Shown: piece by piece, positions 34,716-44,918 of the stretch
Numbering within the stretch: the first letter of the stretch is position 1
Layout of the letters: each line of letters opens with the position of its first letter
Assembly (NCBI GenBank): GCA_020736575.1
Contig: JAGPYM010000014.1
Location: 558,001-622,000, forward strand
Length of the DNA: 64,000 bases
Origin: Thelonectria olida
Lineage: Eukaryota; Ascomycota; Sordariomycetes; Hypocreales; Nectriaceae
Direction: 5' to 3'
The notes under the pieces: model-generated
What the model was told of the DNA's origin: nothing
The model's input: the letters and a program-made list of their open reading frames with translations, nothing else
Database searches by the model: none
Program-made: the position numbers and the translations under genes

Positions 34716-34787
34716 TGAAGATGTTCAAGCACAGCTGATGGTTGGGAGACTGGATCTGGTTAGCGGATATGAGCTTCCATCGCCTAT

Positions 34788-34794
34788 CTTTATA
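34788..34794 (-). promoter_or_regulatory. TATA box of the secreted protein gene
   Basis: On the minus strand the sequence reads TATAAAG, about 150 nt upstream of the ATG at 34641. Together with the pyrimidine-rich (CTT)n leader it forms a plausible core promoter. Confidence 0.4.
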
Positions 34795-35601
34795 CATCGT
34801 GGACAGGCGGACGACAGCCATATCACGGCCCCCCAGTGTTTTGTTTTAGGTAGAGCCAGCTCTTGATTCGAAACATTCTTTAGTGGAATTGCTCCTCCGA
34901 ACACGCTGGACAGAAGCTGACCATCATTTGCTGCGGAGCCCGTGCCCCTGTGTCCTGATCCGCTTATGACGGTCTCAAACAGCCTCGGACCGCAGCGTTT
35001 GCTGGACGTGGCCTGTGGGAGTGGAGTTCTGTAGGGATGGCCGAGTTTCGAATAAAGCGAGTAGGCGTCGAGACTCAGAGAGGGGATGAGAAACTGTGCT
35101 TTGCATTGCGTGGCTCGTACTACGGGGACGGTCTGACTTCGTATTATTCCTAGTTCAAGGGGAGAGCGACGCAATCGAGCAATCCATCTGAAGCAGCACT
35201 CTACAGAGTATAGTCCGTCTTCTACACTTGGTTCACTAGGAGCCAATGGCTTGGAGAGAGAGGGCGCATGGGGCCAGGAGTTGCACAGCATGAGACACCG
35301 GGGTAATCTCTTCTCCCACTGCAACTGGCGGAAGTATTCGCGCCGAGCAATGACACTTTCGCGCTGAAGTCTCAAGAATAGCATTCAAAAGCCGACGATC
35401 CGAAAAAAAATAACCCGTCCAAATTTTATTTCCTTACATGGATATGCGGCCTATTGGGAAAAGGAGGTGAGCAGCGCTAAACGATTGTTTTTCTACAGAA
35501 TTCTCAACGCCTGAAGGATACTGAATACAGATTTCGCTTTGTCCCTTGAATGCCTATCCTCTCCCTCTGGCCTTTCATCCTCCTTGCCACAAAGACGCTG
35601 C

Positions 35602-36572
35602 TTAGTGCTTGAGACCTTGCATCAGCTCTGAGTTCATTTTCCCAGAAACCCCCATCGCCCGATCCAATTGGCCGCGAGCGTTCTGCAGGTTGGCTCGAAG
35701 AGCCAGGCACTCGGCCATGAGGACCTGGTTGTGAACCTTCAGGGCCTGGTACTCGGCCTCAGGGACTTTGATTTGCCAACGCGAGCCAGATGCTTTAAAC
35801 ATGGAGCGGGAACCTGATTGACCTAGGTAGAATCCGGCTTGTATGAGACTCTGAAAAGTCCCCCCAGTGGCACAGGTGTACTGGTCTAGATGGCGACCAT
35901 TCGACGCAGCTTCTGCTTGCATGGGAGTCGGGGTATGAGCTGCGACTTGTCGGTGAGCAATGACAGGAGCTGCCTCTTTCCTGGGCGAACTGGAAATAGA
36001 AATCACTTCTCTGTGGGCCGTCGAGGGAGCTGCCTTGCGTTGAGGTCTTCTCGATGTTTTTGAGAAGAGACGCCGTGTCGGTGATGGGGGTTTCGGTAGG
36101 TGGTGAGGAGCGTCGGTTTCCGCTTGCTGGGCTTGCTGTGTGCCTGGTTTGCGATGAGGATTATTATCCGCCCTTCGACACTTCGCGCCGGTATCCTCGT
36201 GCTGTCCTCCGCAGCCTGAATCAGTCAGCATCGAGATAAATTCTGGGCTTCCAAGGGATGGTATTTACCTTGCGAGCTCCGATAAAATAACATGGCCTGT
36301 TCGCCAGGCGTAGCGCCTAGGATTCGCCTTCGCTTTGCAGCTGACTTCATATCAGAGATCCCAGCTTCTGACTCGTTCTCATCTGCATTTCCGCTGGAAG
36401 GCATTGATGCAGTTGGTACCGTTTCGAGTGACCGCTTCGCGGCTGTGTTGGTTCGCTTGGAGGCATCTGTGTTTCGACTGGAAACCGTTCGCGCCATTGG
36501 TGGGGGTTTGAACAATCCGATCGGGGGCGCCTTCCCGACTGCAGCGGCGGGAGATGTCTTGGTATGGTCCAT
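35602..36572 (-). CDS. Hypothetical low-complexity protein
   Basis: About 305 residues in two exons (36572-36269 and 36215-35602), joined at SSQGCGGQHEDTG by a 53-nt intron (GTAAAT..TTCAG). The first two thirds are rich in Pro, Ser, Arg and Ala with a basic SAAKRRRILG stretch that could be a nuclear localisation signal. The last 90 residues look folded: GGTFQSLIQAGFYLGQSG, then a helix with heptad-like Leu spacing (QVLMAECLALRANLQNARGQ). I recognise no family. The clean intron and open frame support a real gene. Function is unknown; a chromatin or RNA-associated role would be a guess. Confidence 0.6.
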
Positions 36573-37222
36573 TTCGTTGTTGATAAAAGATTATCGTTGG
36601 TAAGAATGATTGATGAGAGACAGCATGGGAAGAGAAGCTCGTCTGCGGCCACTGGAGAAGCACAATAACAAAGAAGTGGCCGACTCATCTGTCAATTGGG
36701 CGTTCCAGCTTTCTTTCTCCTTGAGTCCTTATCAACTTCCACATTGGCCAACGCCGTAAGAAGGCGCGTACCTGGATTACACATGTTGGGCGGCACCTTC
36801 TAGCTTCGCTTCGGCGCATAGCAACGACGCTTGCGTTGAGATGGCATCGTGGCAAGTACATGTTTATCCTTAGGCCGCTGGGGCATGGGCTCCCATTGAT
36901 TTTCACCAACGCAGTACCAAAAGGGGGGATTGATGTATTTCACGTCGGAGGGAGCATGTAGCTATCAGTTGCACCATGTATATGCATACAAGGTGGACTA
37001 CCCTGAATATCCTACCAATCCAGCGAGCCAAGTGGCAGTTTGGGAGCAAGACACGCCACTGGTCAGTATGTCGTCAAAGTCAAATAGCCATACGATAGCG
37101 ATGGTGGTTCCGGTCGTCTGCATAGCCAGATAGTAAGCTTCCTGCGTCGCAGGCCACCACTAATGTTAGAAATGATGACCAGCCAAGGCTCCATTGTTCA
37201 CTCTCCATCGTTTGGTGGCTAG
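36573..37222. other. Intergenic, no gene seen
   Basis: 0.65 kb between two minus-strand genes, holding the promoter of the hypothetical gene. Nothing else supported. Confidence 0.5.
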
Positions 37223-38490
37223 TCAGTACGACTTGGGAGAGTAGGTATCTCCCCAGCTTGTGAGAAATCCGTCTGTCCACCCAATCACGGCTCCTCGGAC
37301 CCCGTAGGGTGTCAGATGAGCGACGCAGGTATAGCTCTCGTTGAGAGCTTTATTGTGCTCATAGACTGTGACGTTCTTATCGACGTTCCTCGGCAAATGC
37401 TGGCACTGGAAGACGCCAACAATGATCAGTACCAAGAGAACAATGTTGCCGGCGAACATGGTGAACCAAGGTCTCTTCATCTTTGCACCTCGCCAGCGGG
37501 TTGTACCACGAACAAGTATCAGTATGGCGAGATCGAAAATTTGAAAGGCGAGCGATAGCGAGATAATGATGATGGAAGCCTTGAGCCATGTGTACTGCTC
37601 GTAACCTTTAAGCTTGATACATCCAATCCCTTGACTGTAAGACGGTGTCACATCGTACAGCTCGCATCCGGACTCGACGGCAAGACCTCTAGTAAACAAG
37701 GTGGAACACCATTTTGCTGTGATATTCTTGTTTCGAGATCCTGCAATGGCCATTGCAAGACCAAACACCTGAATTCCCAAGAGAAGGAGACCAAGAACTA
37801 GGGCTAGGAAGGCAATCCAAGCCCGTCCTACAAGGTCTGGGGTTTCTTGCCCACGCTTGATGGCATTGTTCAGCGGTCGTGATTCGATGTGATCTGTTGC
37901 GGTTTTGTCCGTAGCTAGTATCGCAACTTAGGACCCGGGCTTTGTAGATTGGTATGGGATTGGCGTTACATACCTATAACTCTCAATTCTTCTGAAGTTT
38001 GCAGTGTGGACGAGTTGTTCGAGGTAGACTCGCTCTCGCGGCCGCCATTGGACCGAAAAGTCGCAGGGAGAGCTTTGAGCAGAGGACGGAAACCGTTTTC
38101 CTCAATAATCAAGAAGGCAAGCTGCATCATTGCACCAATGTCGAGGACAACAAATATCGGCATCCAGACGAGAATGGAGTTGGGATGGATGCTGCTGGTG
38201 TATGCCTGGAGCTGAAACCAGATGGTGATGATGGCTAAAATGATTGACAGCGCCTGAACCCTTTCCCATCGATGAACCCTGATCAGCGTGATGGGGAAGT
38301 GAATGAGGAACCATGCCAGTGTATACGGCCATGGTAGAATTGAGCCCGCATCATCAGGCCTGATGTAGGACGCAGGCTCCACGCATGAGTCGATTTGACT
38401 CCAGGACTCATTGAAGACTCTGAAGTCGGCAACGGTCAGACCTGAGTTTCCGACCAGTTCTGTGCTTTTCAAACAGGTGGTTTGGCTCAT
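37223..38490 (-). CDS. Conserved fungal multi-pass membrane protein, unknown function
   Basis: A membrane protein of about 402 residues in two exons (38490-37974 and 37914-37223), joined by a 59-nt intron (GTATGT..ACTAG). It has about six to seven hydrophobic segments: LPWPYTLAWFLIHFPITLI, ALSIILAIITIWFQLQAY, ILVWMPIFVVLDIGAMMQLA, AWIAFLALVLGLLLLGIQVF, ASIIIISLSLAFQIFDLAIL and MFAGNIVLLVLIIVGVFQC. An N-terminal cytosolic or lumenal stretch carries CVEPASYIRPDDAGS. I recognise this layout from hypothetical proteins of many filamentous ascomycetes, but it has no assigned function. The upstream in-frame extension to 38655 is not conserved-looking, so the start is set at 38490 (MSQTTCLK). Confidence 0.75.
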
Positions 38491-39705
38491 GGTGATAAAA
38501 TGGGATGCTTTGTGCCTGAAAAGAGTAATAGCAGCAGCGTTCAATAGTGACAGACTTGAAGAGGTGCCCCTGGGGTTTTGACTGCCACACCGCAAACAAT
38601 CTCTGAGCCAAGCTTTATGATTCGGCCGCCAATGACCCCTTTCTGTCCTCTGCAAGCTCCCGGTCCTCGAGGGTCTCAGTTCGGTAACCAGTGAAATATG
38701 TTCTCGGCCAATCTATGAGTAATAGGGCGCTGACCAGCCATACGTGTCAGCAGTAAATATCAGCCACACTAGGCCTTATAGGTTCAGATATATGAAGCTG
38801 AACAAAGTGCACTTGTGGCTTTTCTATACGCGTGGGGTTTGCAGCAGTAGATTGAAGTCCGGCCAACAATACTGGCCGTTTTGCCTGCGCCAAGCACTTC
38901 GAAGCCCATGTGACTGGCGGTAAGGCTTTTCAGCTGAATAAAATCTCGCACTCAGCCCCCTTTGGCTGAAGGGAGACGTGGTCCAGAATCCTTGGCCCTC
39001 GTTCATTAATCTCGATGCGGCCACTATGAACCAGAATATGGCCTGGAAGTGAACGCATTTGTTCAAGGGGGCAGCTGAAGCTTCCCTTAATGGCTTCGGC
39101 ACACCGACTCACACTTGATAGTTGATCAGGCCTTGACAGGGACGAGCGTGGTTCTCTATGATGCTGTACGGGTCTATGGACGCATCGCAGGAAAATTAAA
39201 GCGGATAACCAAATATTGTGCGGTTATTCATTGCAAGAAACCATTGAATTTATCGATTCCCCTGACTCCACACGTCAATAGCCAAGGTCATCCCGTCGTT
39301 CTCGGCCTATGCCGCACCAGATAGCCAACATCTGTTCGTGCGAGGCAATAGCTTAATGATGATGCAGATTGAACTGCAGGCGGCCTCGGGCCTGCTTACG
39401 GAAGCACTGGAGATGCCGTTTTGGCAAGCATTGGATCCATAGGCAAGTATCGAGTACGACGATGGTGAGGGTCATAGTAGGCATGTATACATAGGTCGAT
39501 TTGGTTCTTCAAGAAATCACATCCTCGAGAGCTCCAACTTATAATCATTGAAGCTATGGCGCTGTCGATACTTTAGATAGGTACTCTTAGCAAACTCAGC
39601 CAAACCCTCATTAACTACACTTTGGTGGCGGACCCGAACAACGAGTGTCGATCATTAATTTCTTCTGTCCTTGCTTATATAGGTACTTGTAGCTATTGCA
39701 TCTCT
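38491..39705. other. Intergenic, no gene seen
   Basis: 1.2 kb between the membrane-protein gene and the glycerate kinase gene, both on the minus strand. Short frames only, none with a domain. Confidence 0.5.
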
Positions 39706-40902
39706 TTAACGCCCCTTACCGAGCAATCGTCCCACATTAACAATTCTCATAACAGATTCAGCGCTCTCCCGCGTCAGTCGTTCAGCATCATTAACTGCGT
39801 CATCCAAAGTCGTCGGCCGTTGAAGAATACACGTAAACGCATCAATCCCAATGTCATAATTGACTCGAGCACCGGGCCCAATCGTGCCAGCGATTGCAAT
39901 GGTAGGAAGCCCATGTTTCTTGGCTAACCTCGCCACTTCGGCGGGGATTTTCCCTCGTGGTGTTTGGTCATCGATCCCGCCCTCGGCCGTCAACACCAGG
40001 TCGCAGTTCTCGAACATGTCGTGGAGATTGACATATCGCGTAACTATCTCGTACCTGGGTCGAAGTTGAGCCCCGAGTAATCGGAGGCCAGTCCCGAGGC
40101 CACCAGATGCGCCGCCGCCAGGGGCCAGCCTGACGTTGTCATCACAGAGAATTCGGCTGCTGACAAGGGAGAAAGCCTCCATAGCTTCGGAAAGGCGTCG
40201 AGTTTGTTGGACAGTTGCACCTTTCTGGGGCCCGAAGACGTTCGCGACGCCGTCTGGGCCACACAAAACATTGTGCCAATTCACGGCCACATCGATCTGC
40301 GTCATCATGACACGAGGATCAACGCCCGAGAGATCAATCGCGGTCAAATCAAGGAGCGACTCCCCTCCCCCAGCTATGGGGATAAGAGAAGCCTGAGAGT
40401 TAAGAAGACGCGCTCCCAAGGCCTGAAGCATGCCCGCTCCAGCATCGCAGGTGCCCGAGTCTCCGCAGCCGATAAGAATGCGTGCCGCGCCCGCATCCAA
40501 AGCAGCAAGGATAAGCTGGCCAACACCAAATGTTGTAGTTACACCCGGGTTGCGGCAGCTAGGAGGAACAAGACTTAGACCAGCGGCTGCAGCCATCTCC
40601 ATGACTGCGGTACATGGTTCATTGCCGACACGGCCTAGGATGCCGAAGAATGAGACGATAGGAACACCAACTGGTCCAGTTACGGTCACTTCGTGGATAG
40701 TTCCCTCAGTGGCAGCAACAATGGCATGGGTAAATCCTTCGCCTCCGTCGACAAGTGGAACCTTGCGAATGATTGCGTTGGGCTCGACAGAGAGAATGCC
40801 TGCCTCGATGCAATCCGCTGCAGTACCCGGCTGTAAACTGCCCTTGAACCCAGAAGGACAAACGAGAACCCGCATACTCGGGGGACTGATAGCGGAGCCC
40901 AT
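39706..40902 (-). CDS. Glycerate 2-kinase (GarK/GlxK family)
   Basis: A single-exon enzyme of 398 residues, close to the usual 380-400 of this family. It phosphorylates D-glycerate to 2-phosphoglycerate with ATP, feeding glycerate from glyoxylate, serine or sugar-acid breakdown into glycolysis. Family marks are the start MRVLVCPSGFKGSLQPGTAA ('P.SFKGSLSA..AA'), VPLVDGGEGF ('P.ADGGEGT'), GIGCGDSGTCDAG-like IGCGDSGTCDAGAGMLQALG, APGGGASGGLGTGLRLLGA and DLVLTAEGGIDDQT. All expected blocks are present and in order, so the gene looks intact. Absence of introns is compatible with bacterial ancestry, although this kinase occurs widely in ascomycetes. Start at 40902 (MGSAISPPSMRV); a second Met ten residues in aligns better with bacterial starts. 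Confidence 0.92.
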   Translation of the reverse strand: MGSAISPPSMRVLVCPSGFKGSLQPGTAADCIEAGILSVEPNAIIRKVPLVDGGEGFTHAIVAATEGTIHEVTVTGPVGVPIVSFFGILGRVGNEPCTAVMEMAAAAGLSLVPPSCRNPGVTTTFGVGQLILAALDAGAARILIGCGDSGTCDAGAGMLQALGARLLNSQASLIPIAGGGESLLDLTAIDLSGVDPRVMMTQIDVAVNWHNVLCGPDGVANVFGPQKGATVQQTRRLSEAMEAFSLVSSRILCDDNVRLAPGGGASGGLGTGLRLLGAQLRPRYEIVTRYVNLHDMFENCDLVLTAEGGIDDQTPRGKIPAEVARLAKKHGLPTIAIAGTIGPGARVNYDIGIDAFTCILQRPTTLDDAVNDAERLTRESAESVMRIVNVGRLLGKGR

Positions 40903-42369
40903 GGTGGTCCTTGGGGTCCAGGTCTTGTTGGTTGGTAGGTATGTCTATTGGCTAATGGCGGTTGTTATTGAGATTGGATGAGATTTACCAGCAGAGTGGT
41001 ACAAGCGAGTGGGTAGATATGAAAAGACTCAAGCGAGTGAGGTAACAAGTAGCAGTATGCCACAGGAGCGAGTGTTGTCAGGCGAAACAGCAGAAACGAT
41101 GGTGATGGGAACGATGGTGATGGTGAGTCGATGATCCAAGCGATGGACCAACCGTTGCAAGAACGGGTGATTTATACTTCTACGCATCACACACGAAGGT
41201 ACACATCTCCAGACTACGAAATGAACACATTTTCCTCTGGCGTTCGACCTTGCGAATTCCCTCAGCCTCTTGATCAGGTTTGGATAACATGATCCTTCGT
41301 CCCCCGAAACTCGCCCCTCGTCCAGCTGCCAAGTTGAGGCGCTGAATAAACTGAACATGGTGGTTCTTTAAAATAGAAACATGTCGCGTGTCAACCTCTT
41401 TTGCACAGAAGCGTCATTTCATCACTCGGCGACTTGTACCGACGGCAACTAGTTAAGCACTGCTGCCCAAGCCACAGCCATGTGAGGTGATGTGATGTGA
41501 TGTGATCTAGGTTAATTCCGCAGCTTCGAGGGACGCGTCATTCGAAGACTCTGAGACGTTCTTCAAACATTTTCTAGGAATAGAATGCGAACTGGGGGCG
41601 AGAGATGCTGCGAGGAACTTGGTCGAGCAAATCAATCCGCCGCTTCATCTGTCAAAATCGCGAATCAGCAGCATCCACGCGACGATCCAACTTCACTTGG
41701 CGTGCATAGAAGTTGAAACAAGCCAAGGATGGCTGGCAGAACCTTATTACGACGGCTTCCGCTTGGCAAAAGCGCGCGATCAGCAAATCAGACGAGGGCG
41801 GAATGAGCAAGTCTTGGCCAAGAGACATTCAGCCACCATCCATGACGCACCCTCTTTACCGCACTCATGCAAGGTCCCTCGTCTGAGCCATGCACAATTG
41901 CCGTATAATCCGGACATGTGCAAGTTAGGAGATGTTGCCCTGCACTCCAGACATGGACATTCGTCGCGTGGCTTGCCCTAGATGACGACATGGCCAAATA
42001 CGAGGCCATCGGGAGGATGCGATAGCACACTTCAAATGCCGTCGCGGTCTCGTAGGGATGGACGTACATAGCCTGACGATCACCTTGTCAAGTCCATCTC
42101 CACACTGCGCCGCCCTACACTCGTATCCAATGTTCTTGGCCAACGGGGCTGTTCCGGTTTCTTGGTTTTTACGCGGGTGAAGATGGAAGTAATAAATCGA
42201 GGGCGTTGCTCGTATCGGACGAGCCAAATCAAAGGCAGAGACAACCACGAATCGTGCATTCATTCGCTTCTTGCCCATCGTTTCATTGTCCCATTACGTT
42301 CGCTATCGACGGTAACTTGACTTGCAATCCACCACCTTCGCTGAATTCCAAGTCATTACATAATCCCCC
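40903..42369. other. Divergent intergenic region with simple repeats
   Basis: 1.5 kb between glycerate kinase (minus) and the MFS transporter (plus). It contains GATGGTGATGG-type simple repeats near 41090-41130 and a GTGAT tandem run at 41486-41507. No supported gene. Confidence 0.5.
41486..41507. repeat. GTGAT pentanucleotide microsatellite
   Basis: Four tandem units of GTGAT (GGTGATGTGATGTGATGTGA) in a non-coding region between two divergent genes. Confidence 0.8.
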
Positions 42370-44368
42370 ATGAGCAATCGCCGATCTCTCTCTCGGGCCA
42401 ACTCCAGGTCTTCCATCCGGAGAAACTGGAGCCCTGCCTTCGACCCCGTCTCCCACTATGAAAAGTCTATCCACAAGTACCCTTGGCTCGCAAGGGTAGA
42501 CGATGGTGAAGACGGGGATAGTTACGACCATCAACCTCTACGACGATCCACCCCACTGCCGTCGCTCATTGAGTGGCCAGATCCCGCCCATCCGAGTGGA
42601 CAGCCTCTGATGGGGGATGATCCGGAGCGCGGCTCCGGGCATGGTTCCGACCCGGAGTCCGGCATAGAGGAACTCGAAGATCCCAACCTGGTGAGTCCCT
42701 GCGTTGCATCGAGTCTGCGCCCTCCACTATCCTAGCCTCTACTAACACCAGTACTCCGTAGGTGACATGGTCTGGCCCTGATGACCCTTCAAATCCTCAC
42801 AACTGGGCTCGCCACAAGAAGTGGATAGCAACCGTCCTCGTTTCATGCTTCACCTTCATCTCCCCAGTTTCCTCCACAATGCTTGCCCCCGCATTGCCCA
42901 CCCTGAAAGATGAGTTCGACGTCAAATCCGACTTTGAGACATACCTCATCATGTCCATTTTCTTGCTAGCCTACGCCGTCGGACCGTTCCTATTGGCGCC
43001 GTTGTCTGAGATGTACGGGCGAGTCGTCGTGCTCCAGGCTGCCAACATGTTCTACCTCGTCTTTAACACAGTCTGTGGATTCTCGCAGACGAAGGAGCAG
43101 ATTCTAGTCTTTCGTTTTCTCAGTGGGCTTGGAGGAAGTGCTCCTCAAGCGGTGAGTAAAGAAAACTCTGCCTTCTAGTCGTCTCACATCTTAATCGTAT
43201 TCTTCAACTCAGCTAGGAGGTGGTGTTTTGAGCGACTGCTGGAGAAAAGAAGAGAGAGGCACAGCTACTGCAATCTACAGTCTTGCTCCATTCCTGGGAC
43301 CTGCCGTTGGTCCTATAGGTAAGCCCATCCCGTGCGAGACAAACAAACCTCATCTAACAACAAGCAGCTGGCGGATACTTGACCCAGTACCTCAACTGGC
43401 GATGGGTCTTCTGGGTAGTATCAATCGCGGACGCAGTCGTGCAAATCCTTGCATTCCTCTTCCTCCAAGAAACATATCCTCCCAAGATTCTCGCGGTCAA
43501 GGCTAAAAAGCTTCGAAAGAAGACTGGTAACAAGTCTCTGCATACAGAATATGAGGTGCCGGACCGCACTTTTGCACAGAGTTTGCAAAAGAATCTTACG
43601 CGGCCCTTCCTTATGCTTTTCACTCAGCCCGCGATCCAGCTTACGGCGATCTACCGTGCATATCTATATGGTCTCATGTATCTGGTGTAAGCACGATCTA
43701 ACTCAGATAAACCAACGAAGCGCTAAGATCTAGATAGACTTGCCTCTTTCCCTCTGGTGTGGGAAGAGCAGTATGATCAAGAGCCTGGACGAGCCAGTCT
43801 CAACTATATCTCACTCGGTGTTGGATTCGTTATTGGTCTTCAAATATCGGGACCCTTAATCGACAAGGTACCTCAATGGATACTGTCCCAAATCAGAGAA
43901 TCCAAGCTAACACATAGCGTCAAGGTTTACATCAGTCTAAAGAAGAGGTATTCTCATCCTGGACGCCCCGAATTCCGGGTCCCGTTAATGATCCCAACCG
44001 CCATCGTCACGCCAGCCGGACTTCTTCTGTACGGCATTTCTGCAAACGAGAAATTTCACTGGATCGTCCCAAATGTGGGAGCAGCTATCTTCGCAGCGGG
44101 CCTTATTCTTTCCTTTCAATGCGCTCAAACATACATCGTCGACGCTTACGAGCGTTATGCTGCGAGTGCTACAGGCGCAGCGGCATTTATGCGGACGATG
44201 GCTGGCTTCAGTTTCCCACTGTTTGCTCCTGGATTATACGATGAGCTTGGGATCGCTTGGGGAAATGCAGTCTTGGCCGGTACCGCCATGGTGCTCTGCT
44301 TCGCAGCACCTGTCGTGATGTGGCGATGGGGCGAGGCGTTGAGGAGGAACAGTAAGTTTTGTAATTGA
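42370..44368 (+). CDS. MFS transporter, DHA1 drug:H+ antiporter type
   Basis: A plasma-membrane transporter of 569-588 residues with 12 helices and a long charged N-terminal tail (about 107 residues). Exons are 42370-42690, 42762-43151, 43213-43319, 43369-43686 and 43738-44368. Signatures are VTWSGPDDPSNPHNW ('V.W.G..DP.NP.NW', typical of fungal DHA1), APLSEMYGRVVVLQAANMFY (motif A region), ILVFRFLSGLGGSAPQA, then FLGPAVGPIA and GGYLTQYLNWRWVFWV (motif C). A 57-nt segment (GTACCT..GTCAAG after LIDK, about 43868-43924) looks like an intron, but its retention keeps the frame and adds 19 residues. Removing it gives the family-like LIDKVYISLKKRYS. The relatives export drugs, polyamines or metabolites. 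The substrate is unknown. The stop at 44368 assumes the GTAAGT near 44352 is not used as a donor. Confidence 0.88.
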
Positions 44369-44918
44369 ATGAAATTGAACAATTGGGATAGATATGGATA
44401 TAGATATGATTTGCCACGTGGAATCTGTACCTGCGATAGATAATCTCCGCTAGGGAGTGTATCCGTTGCCTTTTTGCCTGCGTCCTCCGTTGCCTTCGTG
44501 GATTGCAATTACTGGACTCAGTTCTTCTCATGCCATCGTGATTTGGCTGAGTACTCGGAGAAATGGCGGTCCATCATGAAACTGGGTTGCAAAATGATCA
44601 TGTCCGAGGCAACTTGGTTCGGGATGCGGCCTCGGAGACTCGTACGATAACTTGCAAAACTCACCACGTGATGCCGGGCACCATTCCACGCTCTCTTCGG
44701 CGACCATTCGAACTGTATTAATTGTTGTTTTGTAATCCGTAGCGCGGGGGGCTGCTCATAAGAAATGCCACCCATTCGGCGACTGGTTTGTCACCAGATT
44801 CCGAGAATGGATATAAGAGGAGTGAATTCGACTTCGATTTGCAGCATATCGAGATTTCTACATCAGACTACTTACAACATCTTTTTATACCGCGTTGAAG
44901 GAATTCGAATATTTATAA
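44369..44918. other. Intergenic, no gene seen
   Basis: 550 nt between the MFS and the CoA-disulfide reductase genes, including the latter's promoter (ATATAAG about 105 nt before the ATG). Confidence 0.45.

Larger units (their letters stand above)
34642..35601. other. Promoter region of the secreted protein gene
   Basis: 0.96 kb upstream of the secreted-protein gene. It holds a GAA microsatellite (34688-34715) and a TATA element. The 219-codon minus-strand frame across 34725-35384 overlaps this promoter and shows no domain, so it is not annotated. Confidence 0.5.

Noticed and set aside
34725..35384. 219-codon open frame, minus strand
   Set aside because: It overlaps the TATA element and leader of the secreted-protein gene, has no domain and shows no codon or composition pattern of a protein.
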